The notes below the pieces were generated by a model. That model did no database searches. It saw only the letters and a program-made list of their open reading frames with translations, and had not been told where the DNA came from. 64,000 nucleotides of DNA from Kofleriaceae bacterium (GTDB taxonomy: Bacteria > Myxococcota_A > Polyangia > Haliangiales > Haliangiaceae): assembly GCA_020633495.1 (NCBI GenBank), contig JACKDR010000005.1:33501-97500 (forward strand), written 5' to 3'. How positions within the stretch are numbered: position 1 is the first letter of the stretch; each line of letters begins with the position of its first letter. The translations under genes were made by a program, and so were the position numbers. This document shows, one piece after another, positions 1-7,823 of this stretch.

Positions 1-1191
1 ACCGTCGAGGCCATGGGCGACGGCGGCAAGGACGTCGTCATCCTCAACTACGAGCGCCTCGGCAAGCTGTTCGACGTCAGCGCCGAGGCCCGCAAGAAGA
101 TCAAGTCGAAGAAGGGCCTGGCCCGCGCCGGCACCGCGCCCGCGCTCGACGTGATCGTCCTCGACGAGAGCCACCGCTGCAAGAACCCCACCGCGGCGCG
201 CTCCAAGCTCGCCGCCAAGCTCGTGGCGCGCGCCGGCTTCGTCCTGTGGCTGTCGGCCACCGCCGGCCAGAACCCGCTGGAGCTGTCGTACCTGGCGCCG
301 CTCCTGGCCAGCACCACCGGCGCCCGCGCCACCGACCTCAAGGACTTCGAGCAGTGGTGCCTCGACCAGCACCTCGGCGTCAGCCGCGGCGGCTACGGCA
401 AGTGGGAGTGGCGCGGCGATCGCGCCGACTGCGAGAAGGTGCGGGTCATGCTGTTCGAGCCGGCGCGCGGCCACGGCCCTGCCGGTATCCGGCGTCGCCC
501 CGAAGACATCGCCGGCTGGCCGGCGATCAACCGGATCCTCACGCCGATCGAGCTCGACCCGTCGGCGCGCGAGCTCTACGACCAGGCCTGGACCGCGTTC
601 CGCCGCGACCTCGAGCTGGCGCCGCGCGGCAAGGATCCGAAATCGGCGCTCGCCGCGATCCTGCGGCTGCGCCAGAAGAGCTCGCTGATCCGCGCCGAGG
701 GCACGGTCGAGCTGGCCCGCGAGCTGCTCGACAACGGCCACCAGGTCGCGATCTCGGTGGCCTTCGTCGAGACCCTGACCGCGCTGCGCGACGGCCTCGA
801 GCACGGCCTCGGCGCGGTGGCGTGCGCCACGATCCACGGCGGCCTGCCCGCCGGCGCCCGCGAGGACGAACGCCTGCGCTTCCAGCGCGGCGACGCCAAG
901 GTCGTGCTGTTCACCGTCGAGGAGGGCATCTCGCTGCACCAGGGCGAGCACGGCGACGCGCCGCGCTCGCAGATCATCCACGACCTGCGCTGGTCGGCGA
1001 TCCAGATGGCGCAGATCGAGGGCCGCTGCCACCGCGACGGCCGCTTCGCCCAGGTCTACTGGGCCTACGCCGACGGCACGATCGAGGACAAGATCGCCCG
1101 CGTCGTCGCCGGCCGGATCCAGTCGATGAAGGAGATGATCGGCGACGACACCGAGACCCTGCGCGAGATCGAGGACCTGCTGCGGGAGTAG
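1..1191 (+). CDS. SNF2-like DEAD/DEAH-box helicase, 3' part
   Basis: The reading frame is open from base 1, so the gene starts outside the window; the ATG at 13 is probably internal because the protein begins in mid helicase core (a VILNYERL segment like the SNF2 motif before motif II). Motif II is DESH (about residue 51), motif III is LSAT, and the second RecA lobe ends in QIEGRCHRDG, matching motif VI (arginine finger region). The tail DGTIEDKIARVVAGR is typical of SNF2-family proteins. The Walker A motif must lie upstream of the window. Expected role: ATP-driven remodelling or translocation on double-stranded DNA. Partner genes are not visible. It converges on the M48 peptidase gene with only 17 bp between the stops. 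Confidence 0.8.
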   Translation, partial: TVEAMGDGGKDVVILNYERLGKLFDVSAEARKKIKSKKGLARAGTAPALDVIVLDESHRCKNPTAARSKLAAKLVARAGFVLWLSATAGQNPLELSYLAPLLASTTGARATDLKDFEQWCLDQHLGVSRGGYGKWEWRGDRADCEKVRVMLFEPARGHGPAGIRRRPEDIAGWPAINRILTPIELDPSARELYDQAWTAFRRDLELAPRGKDPKSALAAILRLRQKSSLIRAEGTVELARELLDNGHQVAISVAFVETLTALRDGLEHGLGAVACATIHGGLPAGAREDERLRFQRGDAKVVLFTVEEGISLHQGEHGDAPRSQIIHDLRWSAIQMAQIEGRCHRDGRFAQVYWAYADGTIEDKIARVVAGRIQSMKEMIGDDTETLREIEDLLRE

Positions 1192-1208
1192 GCGAGCGCC
1201 GCCGCGGC

Positions 1209-2549
1209 CTACGGGTCGTCGCCGGACGCCTTCGCCGGCCCCGCCGTCGGCGGCGCCGGCAGCGGCGCGGGTGGACGCGGCGCGCGCCGGCCGCCGAGCA
1301 GCGGCACCGCGGCGCGGCGCATCGCCTGCGATTGCAGGTAGCCGGCCAGGACGTCGTACAGGATCTGGTCCGCGGCGCGCTCGGGGATCGCCAGGGCGTC
1401 GGCGACCTGGTGCACGAACCGCTGCTCGTTGCCGAGCAGGCGGCCGTCGACGCACACCACGTGGGCCAGGTTCCGCAACAGGTCGAAGCGCTCCTCGCCG
1501 GCGTTGTCGCGCAACCACGTGGCGCTGCGGGTCAGGATCTCGTCGGCCTCGTCGGCGGTGGTGATCCGGGTCAGCTCGGCCTCGGGATCGGCGCACAGCG
1601 GCAGCAGCAGCTGGACCAGGGTCTCCCACTCCTCGTGGGTGACCTCCTCGCCGTCGGCCATCGCGGCGAGCACGCCGCCGGCGAGCAGGAAGTCGCGGGC
1701 CTGGACGTCGAGCGGCCGGGTCGCCTCGAAGTCCATCAGGCGGGCCAGCCGCAGCACCTCGGCGTCGACGGCGGCGAGGTCGCCGCCAGCCGGGACCGGG
1801 GCGAACAGCTGCAGCGCGCGGACCCGGATCGGCGTCGCCGGGTGGCTGAACACCGACAGCAGCTCGCGCCGCTCCAGGGCCTCGAGGCGCTCGAGCTGGT
1901 CGAGGAACGCCCCGACGTCGAAGCGCAGGTGCTCGGGGCCGAGCCCGCTCTGCAGCTTGAAGAAGACGCGGACGGCGACGTCGAGCCGGCCGTCGATGAC
2001 CCGGAACCCGGCCCGGTCCGCCGACAGCTCGGCGAGGCGATCCCAGCTCTCCAGGCGACGCGCTAGCAGCGGCGGCATCCGCGACGTGCCGTCGTCGTCG
2101 TCGCCGAACGCGGGCCCGGCGAGGCGCGCCCGGTAGTGGTCGAAGGCGAGGTGGCCGAGCTCGTGACCGAGGACGAACCGCAGCTCGTCGTCGTCCATCC
2201 GCTCGACCAGCGCCGACGACAGGCTGAGCACGTGCGGCCGCTCGGAGGTGACGCTGTGGATCGCGCCGGCGTTGATGCCGGCGTCGGGGCCGACGAACAG
2301 GTCGACCGGCGCGGTGAAGCCGAGCACCGCGCGGGCCTCGCCGAGCAGGCCGGTCAGCCGCGGCGACAGCACCGGGGTCAGGCGCAGCTGCGAGCCGAGG
2401 ATGAAGTCGTACATCTCGGCGACGTGGCCCTCGCCGACGAAGTGATCGATCAGCGCGTCGAGCCCGAAGCGGGCGAACAGGTCCTCGATCAGCTCGCGCT
2501 CGGGCGCGAAGCGCAGCGGCGCGAGGACGGGCGAGGCGGCGGTGACCAC
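1209..2549 (-). CDS. M48-family zinc metallopeptidase with C-terminal TerB-like domain
   Basis: 446 residues. The zinc site is HELGH at about residues 129-133, followed by a third-ligand candidate Glu in AELSAD near residue 174, the usual M48 arrangement. No signal peptide or clear membrane segment is visible, so unlike HtpX it is probably cytoplasmic or peripheral. Residues about 290-420 form an acidic helical domain (LAAMADGEEVTHEEWETL, then VCVDGRLLGNEQRF) resembling the TerB/tellurite-resistance fold; this part is inferred. Start: GTG at 2549, exactly 6 nt after a TACGAT box and without a Shine-Dalgarno sequence. The next gene downstream is the helicase in convergent orientation. Confidence 0.8.
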   Translation of the reverse strand: MVTAASPVLAPLRFAPERELIEDLFARFGLDALIDHFVGEGHVAEMYDFILGSQLRLTPVLSPRLTGLLGEARAVLGFTAPVDLFVGPDAGINAGAIHSVTSERPHVLSLSSALVERMDDDELRFVLGHELGHLAFDHYRARLAGPAFGDDDDGTSRMPPLLARRLESWDRLAELSADRAGFRVIDGRLDVAVRVFFKLQSGLGPEHLRFDVGAFLDQLERLEALERRELLSVFSHPATPIRVRALQLFAPVPAGGDLAAVDAEVLRLARLMDFEATRPLDVQARDFLLAGGVLAAMADGEEVTHEEWETLVQLLLPLCADPEAELTRITTADEADEILTRSATWLRDNAGEERFDLLRNLAHVVCVDGRLLGNEQRFVHQVADALAIPERAADQILYDVLAGYLQSQAMRRAAVPLLGGRRAPRPPAPLPAPPTAGPAKASGDDP

Positions 2550-2561
2550 GTCGCCATCGTA
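2550..2561 (-). promoter_or_regulatory. -10 box TACGAT, leaderless start of M48 gene
   Basis: On the minus strand TACGAT is followed by six bases (GGCGAC) and then the GTG start. Transcription would begin at or next to the start codon. No purine-rich ribosome site lies in the gap, and no good -35 is visible. Confidence 0.55.
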
Positions 2562-2597
2562 CCGCCGTGGCGGCGCCGCGGCCGGCGCCGCGCGCGG

Positions 2598-3266
2598 TCA
2601 GTTCGGGCCGTGGGGGTCGCCGTAGCGGCCGCCGGTCGCGCCGTCGCCGCGGCGCCACGGCCCGGGCCACGACCGCGGCAGCGCGCCGTTCATGTACGCC
2701 AGCGCGGCGACGCCGGCGAGCAACTCGGGCAGGAACCAGGCGATGCCGTAGTACGCCGCGAACAGCACGGTGAGGCCGAGCGTGCCGTACGCCAGCAGCG
2801 GGCCGCCGACCTCGATGACCTGATAGACGCGGATCCGCGCCTCGGGGAACTGCAGGGCCCAGGCGATGACCACCGCGTCGGCGAGCGCGGTCCCGCCGAG
2901 GTGCGGGAACCACCACGCCGGCCCCAGCGGCAGCGCCAGCACCGCGGTCCCGACGCCGGCGATCAGCACGATCGCGGCGACGAAGCGGCCGAAGCGGCCC
3001 TGCCCCCACGCCAGCACCAGGTCGCCGCCGAAGCGGTACAGCGCGATCGCGGCGAACAGCAGCGACACCGGGCTGCGCTCGACCAGGACCCAGGTGACCA
3101 GGCGCCACACCTGCCCGCGCCAGACATGCATCGGCACCAGCGCGAGGTGGTCGTACAGCGCGCCACCGGCGCGCGCATCGAGGGCCGCGACCAGCGACGT
3201 CACGAACACCGCCGCGATGAGCACCACGACAAGGGGCGGGACCCGGCGCTGCAGGACGACGACCAC
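2598..3266 (-). CDS. Rhomboid-like multi-pass membrane protein, probably non-proteolytic
   Basis: 222 residues with about six hydrophobic segments. The layout (first membrane helix, long loop with MHVWRGQVWRLVTW, later helices) resembles rhomboid proteins; the WRLVTW motif is typical of rhomboid/derlin-type families. Where active rhomboids carry GxSG, this protein has HLGGTALADA, and the helix that should carry the catalytic His reads ELLAGVAALAYMNG with no His. It therefore looks like a pseudoprotease, perhaps a membrane chaperone or binding protein. The C-terminal 25 residues are Gly/Arg/Pro-rich and disordered. Start: GTG at 3266, six bases after a TAGCTT box. Confidence 0.6.
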   Translation of the reverse strand: MVVVLQRRVPPLVVVLIAAVFVTSLVAALDARAGGALYDHLALVPMHVWRGQVWRLVTWVLVERSPVSLLFAAIALYRFGGDLVLAWGQGRFGRFVAAIVLIAGVGTAVLALPLGPAWWFPHLGGTALADAVVIAWALQFPEARIRVYQVIEVGGPLLAYGTLGLTVLFAAYYGIAWFLPELLAGVAALAYMNGALPRSWPGPWRRGDGATGGRYGDPHGPN

Positions 3267-3278
3267 GGCCCGAAGCTA
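3267..3278 (-). promoter_or_regulatory. -10 box TAGCTT, leaderless start of rhomboid-like gene
   Basis: Reading on the minus strand: TAGCTT, then CGGGCC, then the GTG start. A weak -35 (TCGACG) lies 18 bases further upstream. Confidence 0.5.
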
Positions 3279-3392
3279 CTCCGCGATCGCGGGCGCCGTC
3301 GAGGCAACGCGCACGACCTCGCCTGCGCGGCCGCGACCCGCCAGCGCCCCGCCGCCTCGACTCCGGCTCCGCGGCTGCGCCGCGTCGCCTGC

Positions 3393-3727
3393 GCTCCTAA
3401 CGAACAGCTGGGCCAGGCCGCTGATCTTGCGTGGCGCAGCGATCGCCTGACCGCGGGTTTGGGCCTGACCGCACTCACCCCGAGCGCAGGGGGGTGGGCA
3501 GGCACCGGTGCGCCGCCGAGACCGCACCGATCCACGCCCTCTCGACTGCGCCCTCGCGGCTGCGCCGCTCGGGCTCCGCTCGAGGTGAGCGAACCACGGC
3601 GACCAGGCGACCTGACCCGGTTCGTCTTGCGGCCAATCGCCGAGCGAACCACATCGACCCGGCGACCTGACCCGGTTCGTCTTGCGGCCAATCGCCGACG
3701 GCCGTCGGTCGCGCGCGCGGGGTGAGC
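3393..3727. repeat. Dispersed compound repeat, copy 1
   Basis: Bases 3393-3445 match 18653-18705 over 53 bp without mismatch by eye (from GCTCCTAACGAACAGCTGGG to GCGCAGCGATCG). Similarity continues with interruptions through the segments beginning CACCGGTGCGCCGCCGAGAC, CTCTCGACTGCGCCCTCGCG and CGACGGCCGTCGGTCG. This copy has no terminal inverted repeats like those of copy 2 and appears rearranged. Confidence 0.85.
3587..3696. repeat. 55-bp tandem duplication inside repeat copy 1
   Basis: GAGCGAACCAC starts at 3587 and again at 3642, and both are followed by a nearly identical stretch containing GACCTGACCCGGTTCGTCTT. Period 55 bp, two units. Copy 2 near 18.9 kb has only one such unit. Confidence 0.85.
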
Positions 3728-3825
3728 GGAGGCGGTGCTCCCCAGGTCCGCCACCCGCCGCCTCAAGCAGAAGAAGCGAGCCGGTCTCCTCGGCTCGAAC
3801 AACACCAACCGCTGAACACTTGGCC

Positions 3826-3868
3826 GGGGTCAGTTTTGGTGGCGTTCGGGGGTCAGTTCTTGGTGGCG
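3826..3868. mobile_element. Possible remnant of IS21-type terminal repeats
   Basis: GGGGTCAGTTTTGGTGGCG at 3826-3844 and a near copy (GGGGTCAGTTCTTGGTGGCG) at 3849-3868, in the same orientation. Closely spaced direct GGGGTCA... motifs resemble the multiple terminal repeats of IS21-family elements as I remember them. No transposase gene is nearby, so at most this is an end fragment. Confidence 0.3.
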
Positions 3869-4188
3869 CTTGACAGCAGGGTCGGAGCGCACACTGCGCC
3901 GCCACCCGCCGCCTCGACTCCGGCTCCTCCGCCGCGTCGCTGCATCGCCCCGGAGGCGGGCGGGTGGCCCGCGGGTGGTGGCGCACGTTCCGCGCTCGTA
4001 GAGAGCAGACCGGTGGTGCGACGCTGGCGGGTCGGAGATACCACCGCCGTCCCTGCAGGCCCGGGAGGTGCGCAATCCGAGCGCGGAACGGCGCCGCCGC
4101 CCGCGGGACAGGACCCGCCCGCACTCGCTCCCGTCTCCATCGGGAGGGCGCAGCGCCGCGCCGCGCCGCCAAGGCCCGAGCCCAGATC

Positions 4189-4297
4189 GGGCACGGCCAC
4201 GGCCACGGGCACGGCCACGGCCACGGCCACGGCCACGGCCATTGCCACGGCCACGGCCACGGCCACGGGCATGGCCACGGCCACGGCCACGGCCACG
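4189..4297. repeat. Hexamer array, about 18 units of GGCCAC/GGGCAC
   Basis: About 18 consecutive hexamers, mostly GGCCAC with occasional GGGCAC, and a few degenerate units (GGCCATT, GGGCAT). The left junction AGATCGGGCACGG is the same as in the large hexamer array near 58.87 kb. It lies just beyond the 3' end of the membrane protein gene (stop at 4344). Confidence 0.9.
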
Positions 4298-4343
4298 CGA
4301 GACCGCCGCGTCCACGGCTTCGCCGCGGGGCGGCCGACCAACG

Positions 4344-5174
4344 TTAGAAGATGAACGGCAGGTGCGGCTGGGTGAACGCCCAGATGCCGTGCGCGATCAC
4401 CAGCAGCCAGATGCCCGACCACAGCGGCACGAACCGCTTGCGGATCTGCAGGTACTCCGGGTGCAGCACCGGCTTGCCGGCCCACTTGCCGCGCGGCCGC
4501 GACGGGAAGAAGAACGTCTTGTAGGTCTCGATCGCCGCCACCGTGAAGCCCTCGGCCGCGATCGCCAGCACCACCCACGACACCGTGAAGTGGGCCAGGA
4601 TCGCCGCCCAGAACGCCGCGATGCCGGGGCTGCGGAAGAACTTGAAGGTCTCGAAGCCCTCGATGGGCGCGTCCTTCCAGGCGCCGCCGAACGCCGAGAT
4701 CCAGCCGAAGATGCTGCCCACGGTGACGACCAGCAGCCAGGTCGGGACGTCGGCGCCCCACTTCTTCTCCAGCGCGCGCAGCCCGAAGAAGATCGCGAAG
4801 CAGATCGCCGCGACCACCAGGCCGATCGAGATCCGCTTGGTGGCGTCCTTCATCGGCTTGCCCATGATCCCGAACTGCATCGGGATGAAGTACTTGCTCT
4901 GGTCCTCCTCGCGGATGAAGTACTTCCAGAACTCGGTGGCGGCGCGCTCGAGGCAGTAGATCAGGCCCCAGTACACGAACCGCGCCGCCGGCACGTGCTG
5001 CAGGTCCCACTGCGTGAAGTAGTGGGTGCCGGCGCCCAGCACCGCGCCGGTGATCGCGCTGCGGAAGTACTTGGGCCAGGTGAAGCCCTCCTGCGGCGCG
5101 TCCTTGTACATGCCCCAGGTCGAGGTGTGCAGGCCGGCGAGGAAGCCGATGACGGTGGCGAGGACGTAGTTCAT
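4344..5174 (-). CDS. Multi-pass membrane protein with internal duplication, family not recognised
   Basis: 276 residues with several hydrophobic helices. A module occurs twice: GMYKDAPQEGFTWPKYFRS near residues 20-40 and GAWKDAPIEGFETFKFFRS near residues 165-183, each followed by hydrophobic segments and then an aromatic/basic loop. This suggests an ancient tandem duplication giving two pseudosymmetric halves, as in many transporters. The start ATG overlaps the stop of the upstream Gfo/Idh gene (TGATG), so it is translationally coupled to the two oxidoreductases and probably works with them, for example in substrate passage or anchoring. Function unknown. Confidence 0.75.
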   Translation of the reverse strand: MNYVLATVIGFLAGLHTSTWGMYKDAPQEGFTWPKYFRSAITGAVLGAGTHYFTQWDLQHVPAARFVYWGLIYCLERAATEFWKYFIREEDQSKYFIPMQFGIMGKPMKDATKRISIGLVVAAICFAIFFGLRALEKKWGADVPTWLLVVTVGSIFGWISAFGGAWKDAPIEGFETFKFFRSPGIAAFWAAILAHFTVSWVVLAIAAEGFTVAAIETYKTFFFPSRPRGKWAGKPVLHPEYLQIRKRFVPLWSGIWLLVIAHGIWAFTQPHLPFIF

Positions 5175-6151
5175 GCGATCTCCACTCCGGTCCCGGCGCT
5201 GGCGTATGCGGCCTCGACGATCGCGAGGTCACGGCGCGCCCGCGCCAGGGTCAGCTCCGGCTCGGTCCCCGCCCTCCAGGCGCGGACGAAGTCGGCGAAC
5301 ATGCGGTGGTAGCCGGACAGATCCCGCAGGCCCGGCACGTAGAAGCGGGTCTTCTTGCCGTGGACCAGGATCCACAGCCCGTTGGACTCGAACGTGATCG
5401 TGCCGGCGCGGCCGTAGATCTTGGACAGCCGCAGGCCCTTGGCGGTCGACGGCACCTCCCACGACGTGGTCAGCATGCCGACCGCGCCCTCGGCGTAGTC
5501 GAAGCCCAGCATCATCGAGCGCTCGAGCGCGCCCGGCCCGGCCGCCGCGGGAGGCGTCGGGCGGAAGCCGTGGACCCGGGTGACCTCCATGCCGAGGTTG
5601 GCCATGAAGTCGACCCAGTGGATGCCGCCCTCGTAGAGCGCGCCGCCCAGGGTCAGGCTCGGGTCGTCGCGCCAGTCGCCGGCGCCGGTGGTCTGGCGCT
5701 TGATCGCGTTGACGTGGACGAACAGGACGTCGCCGACGACGCCGTCGGCGAGCAGCTGGCGCAGCCGCGCCAGCGACGGCTTGTAGTAGTAGTTCTCGGC
5801 GACGAAGACGTGGCGCCCGGCCGCGGCCGCCGCGGCCGCGACGGTGTCGAAGTCGGCGGCGCGCGGGAACGGCGGCTTCTCGACCAGGACGTGCTTGCCG
5901 GCGGCCAGCGCCGCCAGGGTCAGCTCGAGGTGCAGGTGCGGCGGCGTCAGCACCGCGACCGCGTCGACCTCGGGCGACGCGATCGCCTCGTCGTAGCTGC
6001 CGAACGCGAGGCCGCCGAACTTGCCGGCCAGGGCGTCGGCGCGGGCGCGATCGCGGCTGGCGAACGCCAGCGACACCTCGCGGCGGTGGCGACGCAGCCG
6101 CCCGGCGTGCTTGCGGGCGACCGCGCCGCAGCCCAGCATCGCCAGCCGCAT
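5171..6151 (-). CDS. Gfo/Idh/MocA-family NAD(P)-dependent oxidoreductase
   Basis: 326 residues. The N-terminal Rossmann motif is LGCGAVARKHA, and VLVEKPP (near residue 98) is the conserved EKP motif of the family. The C-terminal alpha/beta substrate domain contains GGALYEGGIHWVDF, whose GGG-D-H pattern carries the usual catalytic His. Family members oxidise or reduce sugars, inositols and related cyclic alcohols. Start ATG at 6151 overlaps the TGA of the GMC gene (TGATG). No signal peptide, so cytoplasmic. Substrate cannot be assigned from sequence alone. Confidence 0.88.
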   Translation of the reverse strand: MRLAMLGCGAVARKHAGRLRRHRREVSLAFASRDRARADALAGKFGGLAFGSYDEAIASPEVDAVAVLTPPHLHLELTLAALAAGKHVLVEKPPFPRAADFDTVAAAAAAAGRHVFVAENYYYKPSLARLRQLLADGVVGDVLFVHVNAIKRQTTGAGDWRDDPSLTLGGALYEGGIHWVDFMANLGMEVTRVHGFRPTPPAAAGPGALERSMMLGFDYAEGAVGMLTTSWEVPSTAKGLRLSKIYGRAGTITFESNGLWILVHGKKTRFYVPGLRDLSGYHRMFADFVRAWRAGTEPELTLARARRDLAIVEAAYASAGTGVEIA

Positions 6152-7743
6152 CACGCCCCGCCTCGCTGCGCCGCGACGATGCCGTCGGCGGCGCGCAGCG
6201 CGTTGGCCGCGATCGTCAGGCTCGGGTTGACGCCCGCCGACATCGGCAGCGCCGCGCCGTCGGTGACCCACAGGTTGTCGACGCCGCGGAACCGGCAGCC
6301 GTCGTCGAGCGGCGACGTCGCCGGGTCGACGCCCATGCGCACGGTGCCGACCGCGTGCGAGAAGGTCTTGATGGCGTGGGTGTGGAAGAACCAGGCGCCC
6401 GAGCGCCGCAGCACCCGCTTGGCGCGCCGGGTCAGGCCGCGCAGCGCGCGCGCGTCGCGATCGCTGTAACCGGTGTCGATCACCAGCTGCGGCAGGCCGT
6501 AGGCGTCCTTGACGTCCCAGTCGACGCCGACGCCGTTGGCGGCGCGCGGCTGGTCCTCGGCGATGCACAGAAGGCCCGTCAGCTGCTGGGTGAACGCGCC
6601 CAGCATCGCCTTGGTGCCGCGTGGCAGGTGCGCCTTGACGAGATCCTTGGGCGGCGTCATCACCTGCTGGACCCCGCCGAGCTTGGTCAGGCCGGCGACG
6701 TCCTTGCCGTCGGGATCGCCGAAGTACCAGTCGTTGATCGCGATCTGCTTGTGGAAGCGGTTCTCCTGGTCGGGCTTGGACCAGTAGAAGCCGAACACCA
6801 TCGCGTTGTCGTGGCGCATCAGGTAGCGCCCGACCGCGGCCCTGGCCGGCGACGCCTCGTCGAGCTTCGACGCCAGCAACAGGTGCGGCGTGCCCAGCGC
6901 GCCGGCGGCGACCACGAAGACGTCGGCCTCGACCCGCACCGCCTCGCCGCCGTCGCGCCGCACCACGTGCAGCGCGGTGATGCGCCGGCCGGCGTCGTCG
7001 GTCTCGAGCCGGGTCGCGACCGTGCGCGTCCACAGCGCCATGCCGCGCGCCATCAGCGGCTTGATCATCCGGGTCGCGACGTCGTTCTTGGCCTCGATCG
7101 CGCACGCGAAGGTGTCGCAGGTGCGGCAACCGATGCAGGCCTGGCGGCCGCCCTGCTCGGCGTAGTTGATCGCCAGCGGCAGGCGGAACGGGTGCAGGCC
7201 GAGGCCACCGGCGGCGTCCGAGATGCGCTCGGAGATCTTGGCCAGCGGCGCCGGCGGCTGCGGGTACGGCCCCGACCGCGGCGGCGCCGTCGGATCGCCG
7301 GCGTCGTCGCCGGACACGCCGAGCAGGCGCTCGGCCTCGGCGTAGTGCGGCTCGAGCTCGTCGTAGCGGTACGGCCACGCCGCGCCCGAGTCGGCGACGA
7401 CGTCGGGGTCGCCGACGAAGTCCTGCTCGCGGAAGCGGAACGACACGCAGCCGTAGAACACCGACGGCCCGCCGACGCAGGCGTAGCCGCCGATGGTCTT
7501 GTCGTAGGCGCCCCGCTCGCACCGGTACGGGATGTCCTTGGCGTAGTGCGGGGTCAGCTCCAGCGACGCCTCGGGCCGCCACGCGGCGTCGCCGCGCTCG
7601 ACCCAGTCGCCGCGCTCGATCATGAGCACGCGGGCGCCGGCCTCGATCAGCCGGTGCGCGACCATCGCGCCGCCGAAGCCGCTGCCGACGACGACCGCGT
7701 CCCAGCGGGTGGACTCCGGGAGGCTCATGAGACCCGCGGACAT
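6151..7743 (-). CDS. GMC-family FAD-dependent oxidoreductase
   Basis: About 530 residues. The FAD-binding motif VVGSGFGG is near residue 20. The C-terminal GMC signature region contains FSHAVGTVRMG and a VTDGAALPMSAGVNPSLT segment, where the conserved His/Asn residues of GMC enzymes lie. A Cys cluster (CIGCRTCDTFAC) near residue 195 is shared by a bacterial GMC subgroup that includes cholesterol-oxidase-like and polyol dehydrogenases. Two starts are possible: ATG at 7743 or ATG at 7728; the latter begins closer to the dinucleotide fold. It is first gene of a three-gene coupled operon with a Gfo/Idh protein and a membrane protein, suggesting successive oxidation of a sugar, cyclitol or sterol-like alcohol. 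Confidence 0.88.
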   Translation of the reverse strand: MSAGLMSLPESTRWDAVVVGSGFGGAMVAHRLIEAGARVLMIERGDWVERGDAAWRPEASLELTPHYAKDIPYRCERGAYDKTIGGYACVGGPSVFYGCVSFRFREQDFVGDPDVVADSGAAWPYRYDELEPHYAEAERLLGVSGDDAGDPTAPPRSGPYPQPPAPLAKISERISDAAGGLGLHPFRLPLAINYAEQGGRQACIGCRTCDTFACAIEAKNDVATRMIKPLMARGMALWTRTVATRLETDDAGRRITALHVVRRDGGEAVRVEADVFVVAAGALGTPHLLLASKLDEASPARAAVGRYLMRHDNAMVFGFYWSKPDQENRFHKQIAINDWYFGDPDGKDVAGLTKLGGVQQVMTPPKDLVKAHLPRGTKAMLGAFTQQLTGLLCIAEDQPRAANGVGVDWDVKDAYGLPQLVIDTGYSDRDARALRGLTRRAKRVLRRSGAWFFHTHAIKTFSHAVGTVRMGVDPATSPLDDGCRFRGVDNLWVTDGAALPMSAGVNPSLTIAANALRAADGIVAAQRGGA

Positions 7744-7823
7744 AGCACGGGCGCGCGCGCGGCTCCAAGCCGTGGGCGCCCGCCTGAGCCCGGCTCACCC
7801 GCGCGGTGCGGGGCCGGTCACGC

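Larger units (their letters stand above)
3279..4343. other. Repeat-rich intergenic region, no gene seen
   Basis: More than 1 kb between the rhomboid-like gene start and the 3' end of the next minus-strand gene. Every reading frame here gives Arg/Pro/Ala-rich low-complexity translations without recognisable domains or a start signal. It holds a copy of the compound repeat also seen near 18.65 kb, a 55-bp tandem duplication, a 20-bp exact repeat (3351-3370 and 3908-3927), two copies of a GGGGTCAGTT-type motif, and a GGCCAC hexamer array. Confidence 0.7.

Noticed and set aside
5171..7798. 875-codon minus-strand frame spanning the GMC gene
   Set aside because: Only the part below 6151 matches a real protein (Gfo/Idh); the rest is an out-of-frame reading of the GMC gene.
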